DNA from: Lactuca virosa
Lineage: Eukaryota > Streptophyta > Magnoliopsida > Asterales > Asteraceae
Direction: 5' to 3'
Assembly: GCA_928212115.1 (NCBI GenBank)
Contig: CAKMRJ010004445.1
Coordinates: 3,209,027-3,273,026 of the forward strand
Length of the DNA: 64,000 nucleotides
A program made the position numbers and the translations under genes. The notes under the pieces are model-generated. The model was given only the letters and a program-made list of their open reading frames with translations. It searched no databases and was not told the origin of the DNA. Of the stretch, positions 23,525 to 36,190 are shown piece after piece. The first letter of the stretch is position 1. Each line of letters begins with the position of its first letter.

Positions 23525-23583
23525 TTGGACCTTGCAGCCGCTTCGTGCTTTCCTTCTCACCTTCATCGATGTACAAATAGATC
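23507..23583. repeat. 16-bp perfect inverted repeat at the border of element F
   Basis: GATCTATTTGTACATC at 23507-23522 is exactly inverted at 23568-23583 with a 45-bp spacer. It lies where the F LTR should begin, next to the gene island. It could be a tiny fold-back element or a rearrangement scar. Confidence 0.7.
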
Positions 23584-24492
23584 GGTGGTAATTAAATGGG
23601 GATAAATTAGGTTAAAATCAACTAGCATAATTGTAGGAAAGTATTTGTGGAAGTTGTTTATAAAATTACCTAATTACCCTTATTTATTTATTTAATTATT
23701 TAATTATATTTTAAATTTTGATTGACCCATATTTATGCATACAATAACACAATAATTACTTTAAACATTTGAACCTAGCTCTATATCTACTAATTAATTT
23801 TAACAACAATTAAAAATAATATAATAAATAAAATATAGTTTAATTATTTTTATGCATAAGCTCTATATGGATCCATATAGACGAAATATTTTATTAGATT
23901 ATTAGGTGTAAAACTCATGTATTACATGAGTTCATTTTAAAGAAAAAAATATGAAATTCTAAACATTTAAGAATTTTGAATTTATAAGAAAAAATAGAAA
24001 AATATTGATTTATTAAAATTAAATTGTTTGTTTTTCTTTTAAATTAAACAACTAATTTAAATAAATAAACAAAGGAAACTAATGAAACTTTAATTTAGAA
24101 ATTTTGAAATTAAAACAAAGTTAATTAATGAAATTGATATGCATTTATTATAATTATTATATTTACCTATGTGAAAATTAATAAAATAAAAAAGAACCAT
24201 AAAATATCATATAAAAAAAATTAATTAAAAATAACCACAAAATAAAATATAAGGAACAAATCAATAAGAATATGAAAGGCTGTAAAAAAAAGTTACGTGC
24301 AAAGCGGTCGCCTAGTGTAAAATTGAGTGATAGTTTGGTGCGAAGACGAGCATAGTGAGAAGTCAAAGGTCAAATCGCAAGTCGCAACGCTGATTAAATC
24401 AACCTTGATTTTGATCCCTCGAATCCAGAGATCTCTGCTACTCACATCGATACTGTGCGTGTCACAAATACACACAATTCGAATTCGCAGAG
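23584..24492. other. AT-rich upstream region of the SDR gene
   Basis: Strongly AT-rich with no supported gene or transposon end. The last 100-200 bases before 24493 are less AT-rich and probably contain the promoter and 5' UTR of the SDR gene. Confidence 0.5.
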
Positions 24493-27400
24493 ATGCATTT
24501 GAGTGAGAACGAGGGTATAGAGGGAAAGGCGTTCGTTGTTACAGGTGGATTGGGTTTTGTGGGTTCAGCACTGTGTTTGGAGCTGGTTCGTAGAGGCGCG
24601 CGTCTTGTTCGAGCTTTTGATCTAAGATCAACTTCTCCTTGGTCCGATCATCTTCTCAAAATCGGAGTCCACTATGTTAAAGGTATTAACTGCTTTTTCT
24701 CTTCTAAAATTAGGGATGTGTTCAGCTGAAATTTGAGATTCTTCTTGTTTGTTGATTTAGTTCGAGAATTAGGTATTCTAGAGTTAGATTCAGTTCTAAT
24801 TGCATGCGATCTATGAACGTGGTAGAAATTAGTAGATTGAAAATAATTGACTGGATAAACAATTGGATCTTCTAGAAGATAGGTTAATCATTAAGCTCCT
24901 ACAGGGACCAAGAAGGTTATGAACCATAGCACTTCTCTTCTATAATCCTTAACCATAGTTTCTGAACAAAAGCTAGAATGAACTGACAACTGCAAGTCAT
25001 CATGGAGTTGGAAAAGGGAACAAATCAATGAACATTTTGTGAAATTCGATTGTGTACTTTACCAGAATATACTTGAAGTTGCTAACTAGGGTCTAGGCCC
25101 TAGGGCAATGACATTTCTATATATTATATGCAACTCAGTTGATGGAAATTTATGCTTTTAGGGGACATCAGTAATAGAAAAGATGTGGAGAAGGCATTAC
25201 GTGGAGTAGACTGTGTTTTCCACTTAGCTTCATTTGGCATGTCTGGTAAAGAAATGCTTCAATTTGGGCGAGTTGATGATGTGAATATTAATGGAACGTG
25301 TCATGTCTTGGAAGCTTGCCATGAAAATGGTGTCAAGAGACTTGTATATGTGAGTACAGCAAATGTTGTATTTGCTGGAAATGAAATTATTAATGGAAAT
25401 GAAAGGCTGCCTTATATCCCTTTGGACATCCATGTTGATCCTTATAGCAGAAGCAAATCTATTGCTGAGCAGCTTGTGCTTAAAACCAATGGGCGCCCTT
25501 CTAAGTAAGTATAATATATATATTTTTTTTCAATATTTTTTACGACTAAATGCAAGAATTAGTAATGTAGTCTCTTTTTTTTTTTTCTTATTATAAAAGG
25601 GTAATGTACTTTTTGTTGGTTACTGTTTTATAGGAACAAAAAGGGAGAATTTTTTTACACATGTGCAATACGTCCAGCTGCTATATATGGACCTGGTGAA
25701 GAAAGACACATTCCCAGAATTATCAGTCTTGCAAAATTAGGGCTTCTTCCATTCAAAATTGGGGATTCAAATGTGAAAAGTGATTGGGTTTATATTGATA
25801 ACTTGGTTTTGGCATTAGTTCTTGCAAGTATGGGACTTTTGGATGATATTCCTGGAAGAGGAAAACAACCAGTTGCTGCTGGCCAGCCATACTTCATATC
25901 AGATGGTAATTTTCACTTTTTTTCTTTTTTAAAATTTTTTTATTGTTATAGCATTCTTCTTGTATTTCTTTATGTTACAACATTCTACTTTGAAAAATCT
26001 ACTCAGTTATAGCAAATTAGCAATCCATTCCAACATGAAACAGTTTTCAATGCTATAACTAGGTTGATTTTGATAATATCCTAATAAGAAGAAAAAAAAA
26101 TGCTATAATTGGGTAGATTTTTCAAAGCACAACGCCTTAAGAAGAAATAAAGTTAAAACTACAATGCTGAAATAGAAATAAACAATATGATATAATGCAC
26201 AAATAAAGAAAGTGTGTTGTGTCCCTTTTCATCTGTTGCTGTAAGCTTGTAACTTATGTTTTAAAGGTGTTACTCTAATAACAATTTTCATTTTATAGTT
26301 AAAATTAAAATTATGATAAACAGGTTGTCCTGTGAACACTTTTGAATTTCTACGGCCATTGTTGGGAGGTTTAGAGTATGATATGCCAAAGGCGTCATTA
26401 AGTCTTCCAAGAGCTCTTTTTTTGGGGAAAGTATTTTCCATTTTCTACACAATCATGTATCCTTGGTTGAATCGTGCTTGGCTTCCTCAACCCTTGTTGC
26501 TCCCTGCAGAAGTTTACAAGGTTCATTAAACTATGTTTATCTTCATTTATTATTAACTACTAAATTACAAATTCAGTCCCTGTGCTATATTGTTTTTTAG
26601 ATATGGTCCCTAAAAGAATTTTGTGGTTTTCTTTATTCATTTGGCTTTAATTTTGCCCCCTTTTCGAATTTTGATGTTTTTTTTTCTCCCTGTGGTTTTA
26701 TTCTGTTTTGGAATTATATGGTAAAATGACGAATTTTCCCCAACTTGTGTATTTTTAATAGAAATTTGATAAGGGAGGATAATTTTACCATATGATCTAG
26801 CAACAAAAATAGACAGGAATGAGTCTTAGGACCAAATCCAAAACAAACCGAAACCACTCATATAATAATATTATAACAAACATTCGTTTAGGGACCATGG
26901 TATATTGACATTTTTCCCTCACGAAATTTTTTATTTTTTAGAAATACATTAGTGAGGGGCAAAATAGTAATTTCACCAGGACTTCACACCACAACGCCAA
27001 AAATAGGCGAACCTATCCATAACAAAATTGGACCTATCCATAACAAAATTAAACCATATGGGTCAAAAAGTAACGAATATTTTCAGAGCATTGGATCCAA
27101 TCCTGGTAAAATGATCATTTTGCCCACATTTATGATTTATTTATTTATCTTTTAATAAAAAAAGTATTAAAAATACATAATGATAAGTTGATAACCAAAA
27201 ATGAAGCCACATGGATAAAAAAGCAACAAAGTTCCGTTGGGGACCATATCAAAAAGAAAGAAATTACAATTTTCACACCACGATGACAAAATTTTGTATT
27301 ATATTTTTGGTCAAACCAACTCTATTTATACTTTTTGTTTTTGGTATATGTAGGTGGGTGTGACCCATTATTTTAATTACCTAAAAGCAAAACAGGAGCT

Positions 27401-27788
27401 GGGGTACACCCCAATGACAACCCCTCAACAAGGCATGGCTACCACCATCTCATTCTACCAAGAACAAAAACGAAAAAGCTTAGATGGGCCCACAATCTAC
27501 GCATGGTTCTTCTGCGTGTTTGGAATGTCAACAGTAATTGCAGCCGCATTTTTCCCTGATATTACGCCTGTGCCACTCCTTCGATCCATATGCCTTTTCT
27601 TCTTACGTTCCATGTTGGTGTTGAGGATACTGGCAGCTTGGGCCATTGCAATGCATGTTGGTGAAGCTGTTTATGCTTGGAGATTGGCTAAGAGAGTGGA
27701 TCCAGGGAATTCCAGAGGGTGGTTTTGGCAAACTTTTGTGCTTGGGGTTTTTTCCTTGAAATTTCTCTTGAAGAGGGCCAAGAAATAG
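24493..27788 (+). CDS. Short-chain dehydrogenase/reductase, extended, 3-beta-HSD type (SDR42E1-like), five exons
   Basis: Exons 24493-24682, 25162-25504, 25634-25905, 26324-26520 and 27354-27788 join in frame with GT-AG introns to 1437 nt (478 aa). The N-terminus has the Rossmann motif TGGLGFVG at 17-24 for NAD(P) binding. The catalytic set is Ser128 (VYVST), Tyr158 and Lys162 (YSRSK). RPAAIYGPGEERHIPRI in exon 3 matches the 3-beta-hydroxysteroid dehydrogenase/isomerase family. Exon 5 adds two or three hydrophobic segments at about 380-400 and 406-440, suggesting an ER-membrane-bound enzyme. The likely reaction is NAD(P)-dependent oxidoreduction of a sterol or other lipid-like substrate; the true substrate is not known from sequence. 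All key residues are present and the gene looks intact. The start is the first in-frame ATG. Confidence 0.93.
26560..26935. mobile_element. Possible decayed DNA transposon/MITE in SDR intron 4
   Basis: Intron 4 (26521-27353) holds imperfect inverted sequences: CAGTCCCTGTGCTATATTG with ATATGGTCCCTAAA on the left, and TTTAGGGACCATGGTATATTG with CCCTC on the right. The rest of the intron again contains GGGGACCATATC near 27240. Boundaries and target duplication could not be fixed. Confidence 0.4.
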
Positions 27789-28790
27789 GTGTATTAACTC
27801 TTCATATTGTTAAGACTATCTTTGTTGGTGAATCATGAAGATTGGTTTTACTTATATGACTAAAGATTCTATTAAAAAAAGAAAACAGAATTTACAATCT
27901 CTTCTCTACCAAAACTCTGACTTCCATCTATGAAAATCACTTTATCATGCCACATGTCATATTTCTATTCTAACAAACTTTATAAATTACAAATTAGAGA
28001 TTATTTCTTAAAAAACGAAATTTAAAAGAAATTATATTTTATTCTCTACCAATAGAGACTATTAATGATATATTTTTTCAAAATTTTAATTTTTATACTT
28101 AATTTTAAGTTTATATAAATATTTAAAATAACTAATAACTAATTTAGCTTGTTTTGAAATAACATAATTGATTTAGATATTTGTTTATCTTTTAAATAAA
28201 CTAAAAATTGTTCATACACTATATTTGTTTCAATAAATAAAAAAAAGTTATTCACTAAAATGATCATATTGATATGGAGAGAAGGAGGTGGAACACCAAC
28301 AATTGATAACGACTAAGAAACAACATACTTCATGTGTTTTTATATTGAATCACAATCACATCGAAATGATAACGAATGACCACATTTAGAAGGAGCTAAG
28401 AATTATAATACAATAATCAGATCAATATCTAAAGATATAATATTTACACCCTTAAACATATAGAAATAGATGATCTCATGACTCTTTAGTGAAGAGAAAT
28501 TATATTCCTCAGCAAAAAATGAAGTGTCAAAAAATGTTATGTAGTGATGGTTTGCGTTAGAAAAACAAATCCGCTAGTTCACGGTTACTAATACACGAAA
28601 TACCAGTGGTTATTATATTAAAGTATGAAAAATGATAGTCAATGTGATGAGTGATGACACACTTCCATTTATATGGTCCTTTTAGCAAATAACTAAAATA
28701 ATGCAAAATTGGATTAAGTTACTAATGAACAATAAACGATTGGATTGAGTTTGATTGCTGATTAAAAGCAGCGTATTATAAGTGAAAAGC
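27789..28790. other. Intergenic spacer between the two convergent genes
   Basis: AT-rich. It contains the 3' UTR of the SDR gene at its start. No further gene, RNA or transposon end is supported. Confidence 0.5.
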
Positions 28791-29608
28791 ACCAAGCCAC
28801 ATAAACACATAATTATGCTTTTTTAAGTAAAAGAAGATCCTGAGCCCCCACCCTTTGGGAGACAGGATAATAACAACAGGCATTGTGAATTTAACAAGAA
28901 TCATATGTTGATTCCAATGTCAGTTCTTGTTTATTACATAGAACCATGGACACCGACTTCTACCGGTATTCCATAATACCAGTAGACCAAGAAGCCAAGT
29001 GGTGGCACTAAGGAAGAAGAGGCAAATTGGACAATAACTTCTCCCATCACTAGAAGCAAATCGGAAGATACCTTCTCTGGTGAGCATGATTGTATATGAC
29101 CTGCATCACAAAAGTATCGTCAGGTTTATCATTTATGCACTAGAATGAGGTTAAAAGTAGTTACTCTAAATTATATAATTAAGAAAACCACACAACTCAA
29201 ATAATTAAAAGTAGTTACTCTAATTTGGTTATGTTTTGAACTCACCCTTACTAGACAAAATTACAAGTTGGTCCTTTTGCTTATGTAATTTTTTTTCGTT
29301 TAGGTCAATAAAAAACCATTTTACAATTTGGTATTTATTTTATCCATGATGCTTTTGGTCTTGATCCTAACAGTCTGTTTCAAGCTTTTAAATTCTTAGA
29401 AATGCTGTTTGCCCCTTGTTTTACAAGGGTTAACATCTTGAAACAAATGGTGCTAAGTACAGGGACCGAATATGTAAATTAGACAAAAGTTAATGTTTAC
29501 ATGAAACATGTTGCAATGGTACCTCTAGAATGCGAATAGGTTGCAAGGGTAAATCAAAGGCCCCTGCCACTCAAGTAGCACTAATGTTGCTCATAATCAT
29601 GTTGCAAT
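28791..29608 (-). other. Probable 3' UTR of the RRM gene, perhaps with an intron
   Basis: Downstream of the TAG at 29609-29611 on the minus strand. A possible donor (CTAGAG followed by GTACC, near 29523) and a possible acceptor (TTTTGTGATGCAG, near 29111) would make a spliced 3' UTR. This is a guess from sites alone. Confidence 0.3.
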
Positions 29609-31863
29609 CTATGGACACCTACAAAAACAAATTATTGAGTTTTCTTTTCTCATATTTTGACTGATTACCAGAACAAAAATCAACAACCCATGCACTAACC
29701 TTAACCAAATATTTACCCTCCTGCATTTGCTCCAGAACCTCCCCCTTGAATGAACTGTGGTTGTGGTGGTGCAGGAACTACCGAAATAGGCCCTGCAACA
29801 CCTGATCATAACACAAACCAAAAGCAAGCAACATTAACCCATTTTACCTAATATACCAAACACATACATACATCACTACAGATATGAGCAATTTCCCATA
29901 CGATTATAACCATACAAATGTAAAGAAATATTCCATGTTTGGCATACCTGTTGGATATGGTGCTTGAATTGAAGAAGTTTGAATTCCGTTATAACCGGGC
30001 CCACCAAATTGAAAAATCTGTTGACCACTCAATGTTTGGTTGTATGGATACACTTGTGTGTTGGGTACACCATATATCTGAGCATATTGTTGCTGACCCA
30101 CATATGGATTGTAAATTCCCTATTAAAAAAAAGTAAATAGGTCTTTCAAGAAGGTGAGAATTATAAGATTACTATAATTAAGACATGTGATTAAATTTTT
30201 GTTGGTATGCACTATTGACCTGTGGGTAGACGTATTCGGGACCAAATGTTGGATACCTGCACAAATAAAATAGCAAGTACCATATAACTACATGTACTTG
30301 TGTTGTGCATACTAATAATTACATAGAAACTAGAAAACATCGCATAGGAATGGAATGAAAATGAAATAACAAAGGAATGGAAAGGGCATGGTGAATACAA
30401 TATTTATATGAATTTTTTTATATTATAAGTATAAAATACAATGTATGAGTTTAACTCTGTTGAATACAATATTTAACTATAACTAATAAAATGTAAGACT
30501 ACACACATATATACAAGTGAATAATAAGAATATAATCAAATAGAAAAACAACTTACGTGTATGAGGGATATGTTAATCCTTGTTGGTAACTATAAGGAAG
30601 ATGTTGTTGATAGCCATAACTTCCAAAATAAGGCGTTGGTGATCTCAAAGATCCTACCACAAGAAACCAAAACATTTAAGGTGCGTTTGGTTATGGAAAA
30701 CTGTTTTCATTTTCTATGAAAATATTTTCAAAAAATAGAGTTGAGTTTTCATTTTCAGTTTTCAATGAAAATTTTAGAAAACGCATTTGGTTGGAACGGT
30801 GGAGTTTTCATTTTCCATCTTAGAAATTTAGAAAACTTTGGAAAACTATAAAAATTACTTTTCTAATTTACATAAAATTTGGAAAACAAAAAAATTTCAT
30901 TTTCTTGAATATTTTTATAAAACTGAATCAACCAAAAGCGTTTTCAAAATTTTCATGGAAAACTAGAAAATTTTCCGCAACCACCAAACACACTCTTAAT
31001 CATTTAATCCACTAAGGGTATGTTTGGCAAAAATAGTGGGTAGCATGAAGTTGTAGCTTTTATTCGGAGCTGGAAGTTGTAGCTTCTATTTGTATAGAAT
31101 TGTTTGGCAAATTTAACTGTAAGCTTGTAATCTTTTGACCAATATAAAAATATATTCGTGATTTTTCTTAAAGGATAACCTAGTAATTTTGTTACAATAG
31201 TATTTCTTTAAACACTACTCGAAATAGCTTTCGGATTAGGATTTTTTTTGTTCTAAAATAAAGCTTTTAGCTCTTATTTAAAAAAAAAAAAAAAAACTAA
31301 AAACTCGCGAAAGTTTGTTGCCAAACTCGCCCTGAAAACACGAAGTTTCATTAAAATTGTCTTTTATAAAAATAATTTTTTTTACCAAATGGCAACGAAT
31401 GCCGAGGAGGCCTTCCAAGTGAGGCCAAATTACAATTTGCTCGTCTCCCATCAATAACCGGAGCAGGATCAAGACATGCTCTCCTTGCAGATTCAGGTTC
31501 TTGAAAAGTCACCTAAATCCTCCACACATATCCATTCAATATTTCAAAATAGATACACGAATTATGCATGGCTTATTGTATATTTTACAAAAAAAAAAAA
31601 AGAAGAATTAAAATCACGATAATACTCACAAAACCATAGCCCTTGGATCTGCCAGTGTTCTTATCAGTGATCACAACAGCTTCAAAAATTTCTCCAAATT
31701 GCTCGAAGTATTGTCGCAGAGTTTCACTTTGTGTCTCCCACGCAAGCCCTCCGACAAAAATTTTAGTCAAAGTGGTATCACCAAAAGGGGAATTATGCTG
31801 AAATCCAGAACTTGAACTCGATCCTGAGCTTGGACCTGGTCGATCCGACGGCTGAAACGCCAT
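29609..31863 (-). CDS. Single-RRM RNA-binding protein (RBM24/38 or ARP1-like), seven exons
   Basis: Exons on the minus strand: 31863-31630, 31512-31386, 30653-30557, 30256-30220, 30119-29948, 29801-29717 and 29618-29609. All have GT-AG borders and join in frame to 762 nt (253 aa). After a Ser-rich leader the RRM starts near residue 32: RNP2 is KIFVGGL at 34-40 and RNP1 KGYGFVTF at 74-81 is split by intron 1 after KGYGF. RRANCNLASLGRPPR follows, typical of this plant RRM group. The C-terminal half is rich in Gln, Tyr, Pro and Gly, probably disordered. The likely role is binding mRNA in nucleus or cytoplasm; target unknown. The last exon adds only a few residues and is the least certain. Start: ATG at 31863 matches the usual MAFQ opening; an upstream in-frame ATG at 31938 is less likely. 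Confidence 0.9.
30680..30995. mobile_element. MITE in RRM-gene intron 2 (Harbinger/Tourist-like)
   Basis: About 316 bp with ends GGTGCGTTTGG and, inverted, GAGTGTGTTTGG. The flanks end in TTTAA and begin TTAA, fitting a TAA/TTAA duplication. The interior is rich in GAAAA/TTTTC and folds back on itself. It has no coding capacity. Confidence 0.6.
31016..31334. mobile_element. Second MITE-like unit in RRM-gene intron 2
   Basis: The ends GGGTATGTTTGGCAAA and, inverted, GGGCGAGTTTGGCAACA form imperfect terminal inverted repeats around about 300 AT-rich bases with a poly-A run. No clear target duplication was found, so class and exact borders are unsure. Confidence 0.5.
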
Positions 31864-32877
31864 GAGAAGACCACCCTTTCTCTTTTTGATAAGGAGAAGA
31901 TATTCTAAGAAGTAAAGTGAATCCAAAATATACCACAAGTACGATCAATCAAGAAAAAAAAAAGAGAAACGCTGTGTACAAAAGTGGGAAGTTAAATTGA
32001 AAATTTTGAGACCGAGAAACAGGGAAATCAAGATGATTTCACCACCAGAAGGAATATTAATTTGAAATTGCGAAGGAGCGAAAACCCTAAAATTCAGGCG
32101 AAAAGGAGGTGGGTGGAGCAATTAGCTGCACAATAATCAACGAACTGGTATCATGTAATGATAGTGGTGGGGTTATGCCGAAGAAATCAAACTACTTTTT
32201 TTGAGTTTGAATGAAGCACTTTAACGAGAATCTTCTTTTATCTTCTACAAATCGAAATTGTTTACTCCAAAATGAAAAAAAGATTTCGTGAAAATCTAAT
32301 ATGTACAGAGATAAGCGAATGATTAGTACTTACATAGAGAAATTGGTGTCAAAATTGAAAATTTAAAGAAGAACCAGATTATTTGACAGTGACGAGAGAA
32401 AGAGATGAGGAGTTGAAACAAATCTGTTTGTTTGTTTTTGAACTTACATTTGATTTTTTAAAATTTGTCGGGTTTTCAAAATTTTGATTTTCATCCATAA
32501 CTTTTTTTTGTTACGTTCTTTTTGGCTTTTATTTTTGGTGTGATTAGGTTCAGAACCCATAGTAATCGTTTGCCCACGCAAAGCAACAAGAGTGAATAGA
32601 TTTTGAACGTTCTATTTGGAGGGTCGCATATAGTTTGATTTTGTAAATTGTTTCCCTTTCAGAAACATGTAATATTCCAATGAGCACGCAGGGAGAGGGA
32701 ATAGTTTTGTTTACGGTGATATAGGTTATTTCGGAAATAAGTCATATTTCAATGGACACACAATAGATCGGGGTGTATTATTTTTTTTTACGAATAGTTT
32801 GCTTTTGAGGTTGGTTTTCTTTCAATGGCCGCAAATAGTTTTATTTTGGAATCATTTCTTATTCTAAATCGATAATG

Positions 32878-32880
<3 letters not shown>
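31864..32880. other. 5' UTR and promoter region of the RRM gene, then spacer
   Basis: The first 500 bases left of 32400 probably hold the minus-strand 5' UTR and promoter (purine-rich and T-rich tracts). 32400-32880 holds no recognisable feature. Confidence 0.45.

Positions 32881-32936
<56 letters not shown>
32881..32936. repeat. TA microsatellite
   Basis: About 28 uninterrupted TA units at the junction between the gene island and copia fragment H. Confidence 0.95.
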
Positions 32937-32941
<5 letters not shown>

Positions 32942-33009
32942 GGTTTACGGCCAAACAATTTCCATAGGATTTGGATCGTGGAGATGGTGTTTCATGTGAA
33001 TATATTGTG

Positions 33010-34478
33010 CGCTGGTGTTGAACTGGATTATGAGACAGATAAACCGCAGAAATATTATCACAATAGACTATCGTCGCCTTGCGAAGAGGAACATGCAACT
33101 CAAGTAACAAATTTCGTAACCATGTGGTCTCTGAGACAGCATTTGCAACTCCTCGATACTCTGTTTCAGCGCTAGATCGGGAGATCGTAGGTTGTCGTTT
33201 AGACGACCAAGAGACTAGATTCTGGCCAAGGAATACACAATAGCCGGAGGTAGATCTGCGAGAGTCAGAGCATCCACCCTAGTCAGCATCAGAGTAAACA
33301 GCCAAAGTGTGTGATGGGGAAGCAACCAACTGAATACCATAGTCAATGGTGCCCTGTAGATACCGAAAAATCTTCTTCATGAACTGAAAGTGGGGCTCTC
33401 TCGGGGCATGCATGAATAAGCAAACTTGCTGAACAGCATATGTAATATCCGGACGAGTGAACTTTAAGTATTGTAGGGCTCCAGCAATAGTCTTGTATAG
33501 GGTGCCATCAACGAGAAGTTCACCATCCGTGGCACCGAGTTTAGTGGACGTGTCCACCGGGGTAGTGCAAGGCTTGCAAGAAGCCATAGAAGCTCGCTGA
33601 AGAATGTCACGAGTATAAGATGCTTGTTACAAGAACGGACCGTGTTGATCACGTGTGGCCGTGATACCTAGAAAATGGTGAAGGGCCCCTAAATCAGTCA
33701 TTGCAAACTCTCGAGACAAAGAGGTGATAATACTGCGCAAAAAAACAGAATCGGAGGCACTCAAGATAATGTCATCAACATAGAGCAATAAGTAGGCACG
33801 GTGTCGACCATGCTGATACATGAATAGTGAAACATCACATATGCTGCTCCGGAAGCCACGTGAGGTGATGAAAGTGGCAAATCTAGTATACCAGGCACGA
33901 GGGGCTTGTTTAAGTCCATATAGAGATTTCCTGAGACGACACACATGAGAAGGAAACCGGGCATCCACAAATCGTGGAGGTTGGTGCATAAAAACAGTCT
34001 CATGAAGATCACCATGAAGAAAGGCGTTCTTAACATCTAACTAGTGGATCGGCCATGCCTGGGACACAACGATACTAAGAACGGTCTGAATAGTAGCTAG
34101 TTTCACAACTGGACTAAATGTCTCGTGGCAATCAATCCCTACCGTTTGGGATTTCCCATTAACAACCAGTCGTGCTTTATATCTGCCAAGCGAACCGTCT
34201 GCTTTAAACTTGTGGCGGAACAGCCACATACAACGAATAACTGGACTATCGGACGGGCGAGGGACAAGATCCCATGTTTCATTTACCTGTAACGCTCTAA
34301 ATTCGTCTTCCATGGCTAGTAACCAATTGGGATCAGACCGGGCTATGGATATAGAGGCAGGAATCGGTGAGAGGGGAGAGATAAGGTGGTAGTATGGAGG
34401 TTGAGACGAGAGATAGGTTTAGTAACACCTACCTGAGACCGAGTGGTCATAGGATGAGCCGAAGAAGGTGGGTTGGTT
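33010..34478 (-). pseudogene. Copia fragment H: RT and RNase H remnant
   Basis: Minus-strand frames follow copia order from right to left: 34313-34041 with KARLVVNG and ETFSPVVK; 33989-33627 with SLYGLKQAPRAW and the catalytic YVDD; 33587-33279 with TRPDITYAV. Near 33280-33080 the RNase H block has SAETEY, then VYCDNISAVYLSHNP. A stop and frameshifts interrupt it, and RNase H ends abruptly near 33010. No LTR, gag or integrase is seen on the left. On the right it is cut by LTR E at 34479. The sequence differs from Copia-1/2 and is a separate copia lineage. Confidence 0.88.
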
Positions 34479-34706
34479 TGTAACATCCCGACTCCCATGT
34501 ATAAATTCTATTGTTAAATATTCATTTTGAAAGGGCAACTCGGCGAGTTGGAGGCCCCAAATCGTCGAGTAGAGGCTGAGGTGGCCGCGTGGGTTTTAGA
34601 ATCAACTCGACGAGTTGGAGCTGAGTGAGAAAACCCTAATTATTTGGGTTTGCACCCTATTTAAAGGACTCTAAGCCCATTACCCCGCCTCCCTCATCAC
34701 CTTAGC
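34479..34706 (+). repeat. LTR E: first 228 bp of a gypsy-type LTR
   Basis: Begins TGTAACATCCCG inside copia fragment H. It has three ACTCGNCGAGT motifs, then CCTATTTAAAGG and GCCTCCC, the same layout as the LTRs of B and F. It is cut at 34706 by element B; the rest would lie beyond the window. Confidence 0.7.
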
Positions 34707-35474
34707 TGTAACACCTGTTTCTACTATTGGTTGGATTTTGCTATTGTAGGGTGTTGGTGCATGAACTCGTCGAGTTGGGAGCCCAACTCGTCGAGTAGAG
34801 TCGTGATATCATGGAACGTGGGACGGGACCGACTCGGCGAGTCCGAGCTGTTTAAAGAAAACCCTAAATTTTGGGGTTTGCCCCTATATAAACGACATTA
34901 TACACCTTTGTAGCCTCCCATAACGTCATAAGAGATCGTTTACGGCCGCAAACATTTGGGTGTATGAAGTAAGAGCTTTGGGAGCTTAAACCTTGGGATT
35001 GTGGAAGGAATTCCAAGCTTGAAGAAGAAGTATCAAGGGGAAAACACTATATCTAGCATCTAGTTCGTCTTGGGCATTGAATTGAGGTATGAATCTGTTA
35101 CCTTAAGCCTAGATTCTATTTGAGAGTTATAACCAACTTTGAGGAAATGGAAGCAAGCTTAGATCTGGACCTATCACAAGGATATGGTTCCAGACCTGGA
35201 CCTTCTTAGGTCCCAAATATCATAAAGTTGCACCTTTTATTAAGCTCATTCCCTCTCCATGCATGAAAACCTTGTTGAAGGTTAGTTTTGGTGTTATGGC
35301 CATGTGAGGCCTTGCATGCACGTAAAGTTTTCAACTTTACGTGTTATCCACACTAGTAGAGGTTAGATCTGAAGTTTGGGACCTTGAGTCCCATTGGAAA
35401 AGGCCGTAAACATAATGGACTAAGGGGACTCGGCGAGTCATGCAAGAGACTCGGCGAGTCGAGAGGGTTTTCTC

Positions 35475-35575
35475 ATTCACGGCCAAGGGTTTACGGCCAA
35501 GGGTTTACGACCAAGGGTTCACGACCAAGGGTTTACGGCCACGGGTTCACGGCCAAGGGTTTACGGTCAAGGGTG
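35475..35575. repeat. 14-bp minisatellite in B 5' LTR
   Basis: About seven units of GTTTACGGCCAAGG, some with CAC for TAC or GACC for GGCC. The same array in the 3' LTR (42619-42728) has a different order of variants, so it evolves by slippage or conversion. Confidence 0.9.
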
Positions 35576-35975
35576 TTCAGTTGGTGGTTTATGGCCGTGA
35601 ACATCAAGGAACTCGACGAGTCCCTCTGGTGACTCGACGAGTCGATGAGTTAAGCAGGGAACCCGACGAGTGATTGGTTGTACTCGACGAGTCAAGGTCA
35701 ATATGGACTGTTGACCTTGACTATAGACCTTGACTTTGACCAGGGTTGACCCTCAGGGTATTTATGGGATTATGCTGAGTTATTTACTCAATGATTATAG
35801 GCAGTTTGGGAGGAGCAGCATGGGATATATCTGATTTCAGTTTGCCAGTTCTGCCTTGGAGAGGTGAGTCTTCTCACCATATCAATGGGTCTAAGGCACC
35901 AAGGCCGGCCCATTTTATGAGATACGGTTTATTGATTGGATATGCAATATGATAGTATGTCATTTCCATGGAAGA

Positions 35976-36190
35976 CCACGTGGGGGTTTTCGTGGCATTT
36001 GGCATAGGACCTTGGAGGGTTTCCATGGCATCCTAAAACATTTGCTTGTATAGTTTCCATTATGTCTTGTTTGGTAGGAAGACCTTGTGGGGGTTCCGAA
36101 GGCAGGAAAACCATGTGGGGGTTCCCATGACAGATAAAGACCACGTGGGGGTTCCCGTGACATTTGGTATAAGACCCAGGAGGGTTTCCA
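35976..36190. repeat. Irregular tandem repeats with CCACGTGGGGG in B 5' LTR
   Basis: Four or five diverged units contain GAAGACC, CCACGTGGGGGTT and GTGACATTTGG. CCACGTGG is a palindrome and a G-box-like core. Only the first units survive in the 3' LTR. Confidence 0.7.

Noticed and set aside
24178..24475. Minus frames upstream of the SDR gene
   Set aside because: Low-complexity AT-rich sequence with no domain.
31585..31938. Upstream ATG at 31938 as the start of the RRM protein
   Set aside because: The extra residues are hydrophobic and unlike the family; the ATG at 31863 gives the usual opening.
32859..33110. Frame with a repeated Tyr-Ile tail
   Set aside because: The tail is translation of the TA microsatellite; only the first part is genuine copia RNase H and it is already counted in fragment H.
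35475..35575. CRISPR-like regular repeats
   Set aside because: Units are contiguous minisatellite copies without spacers, in an LTR of a plant genome.
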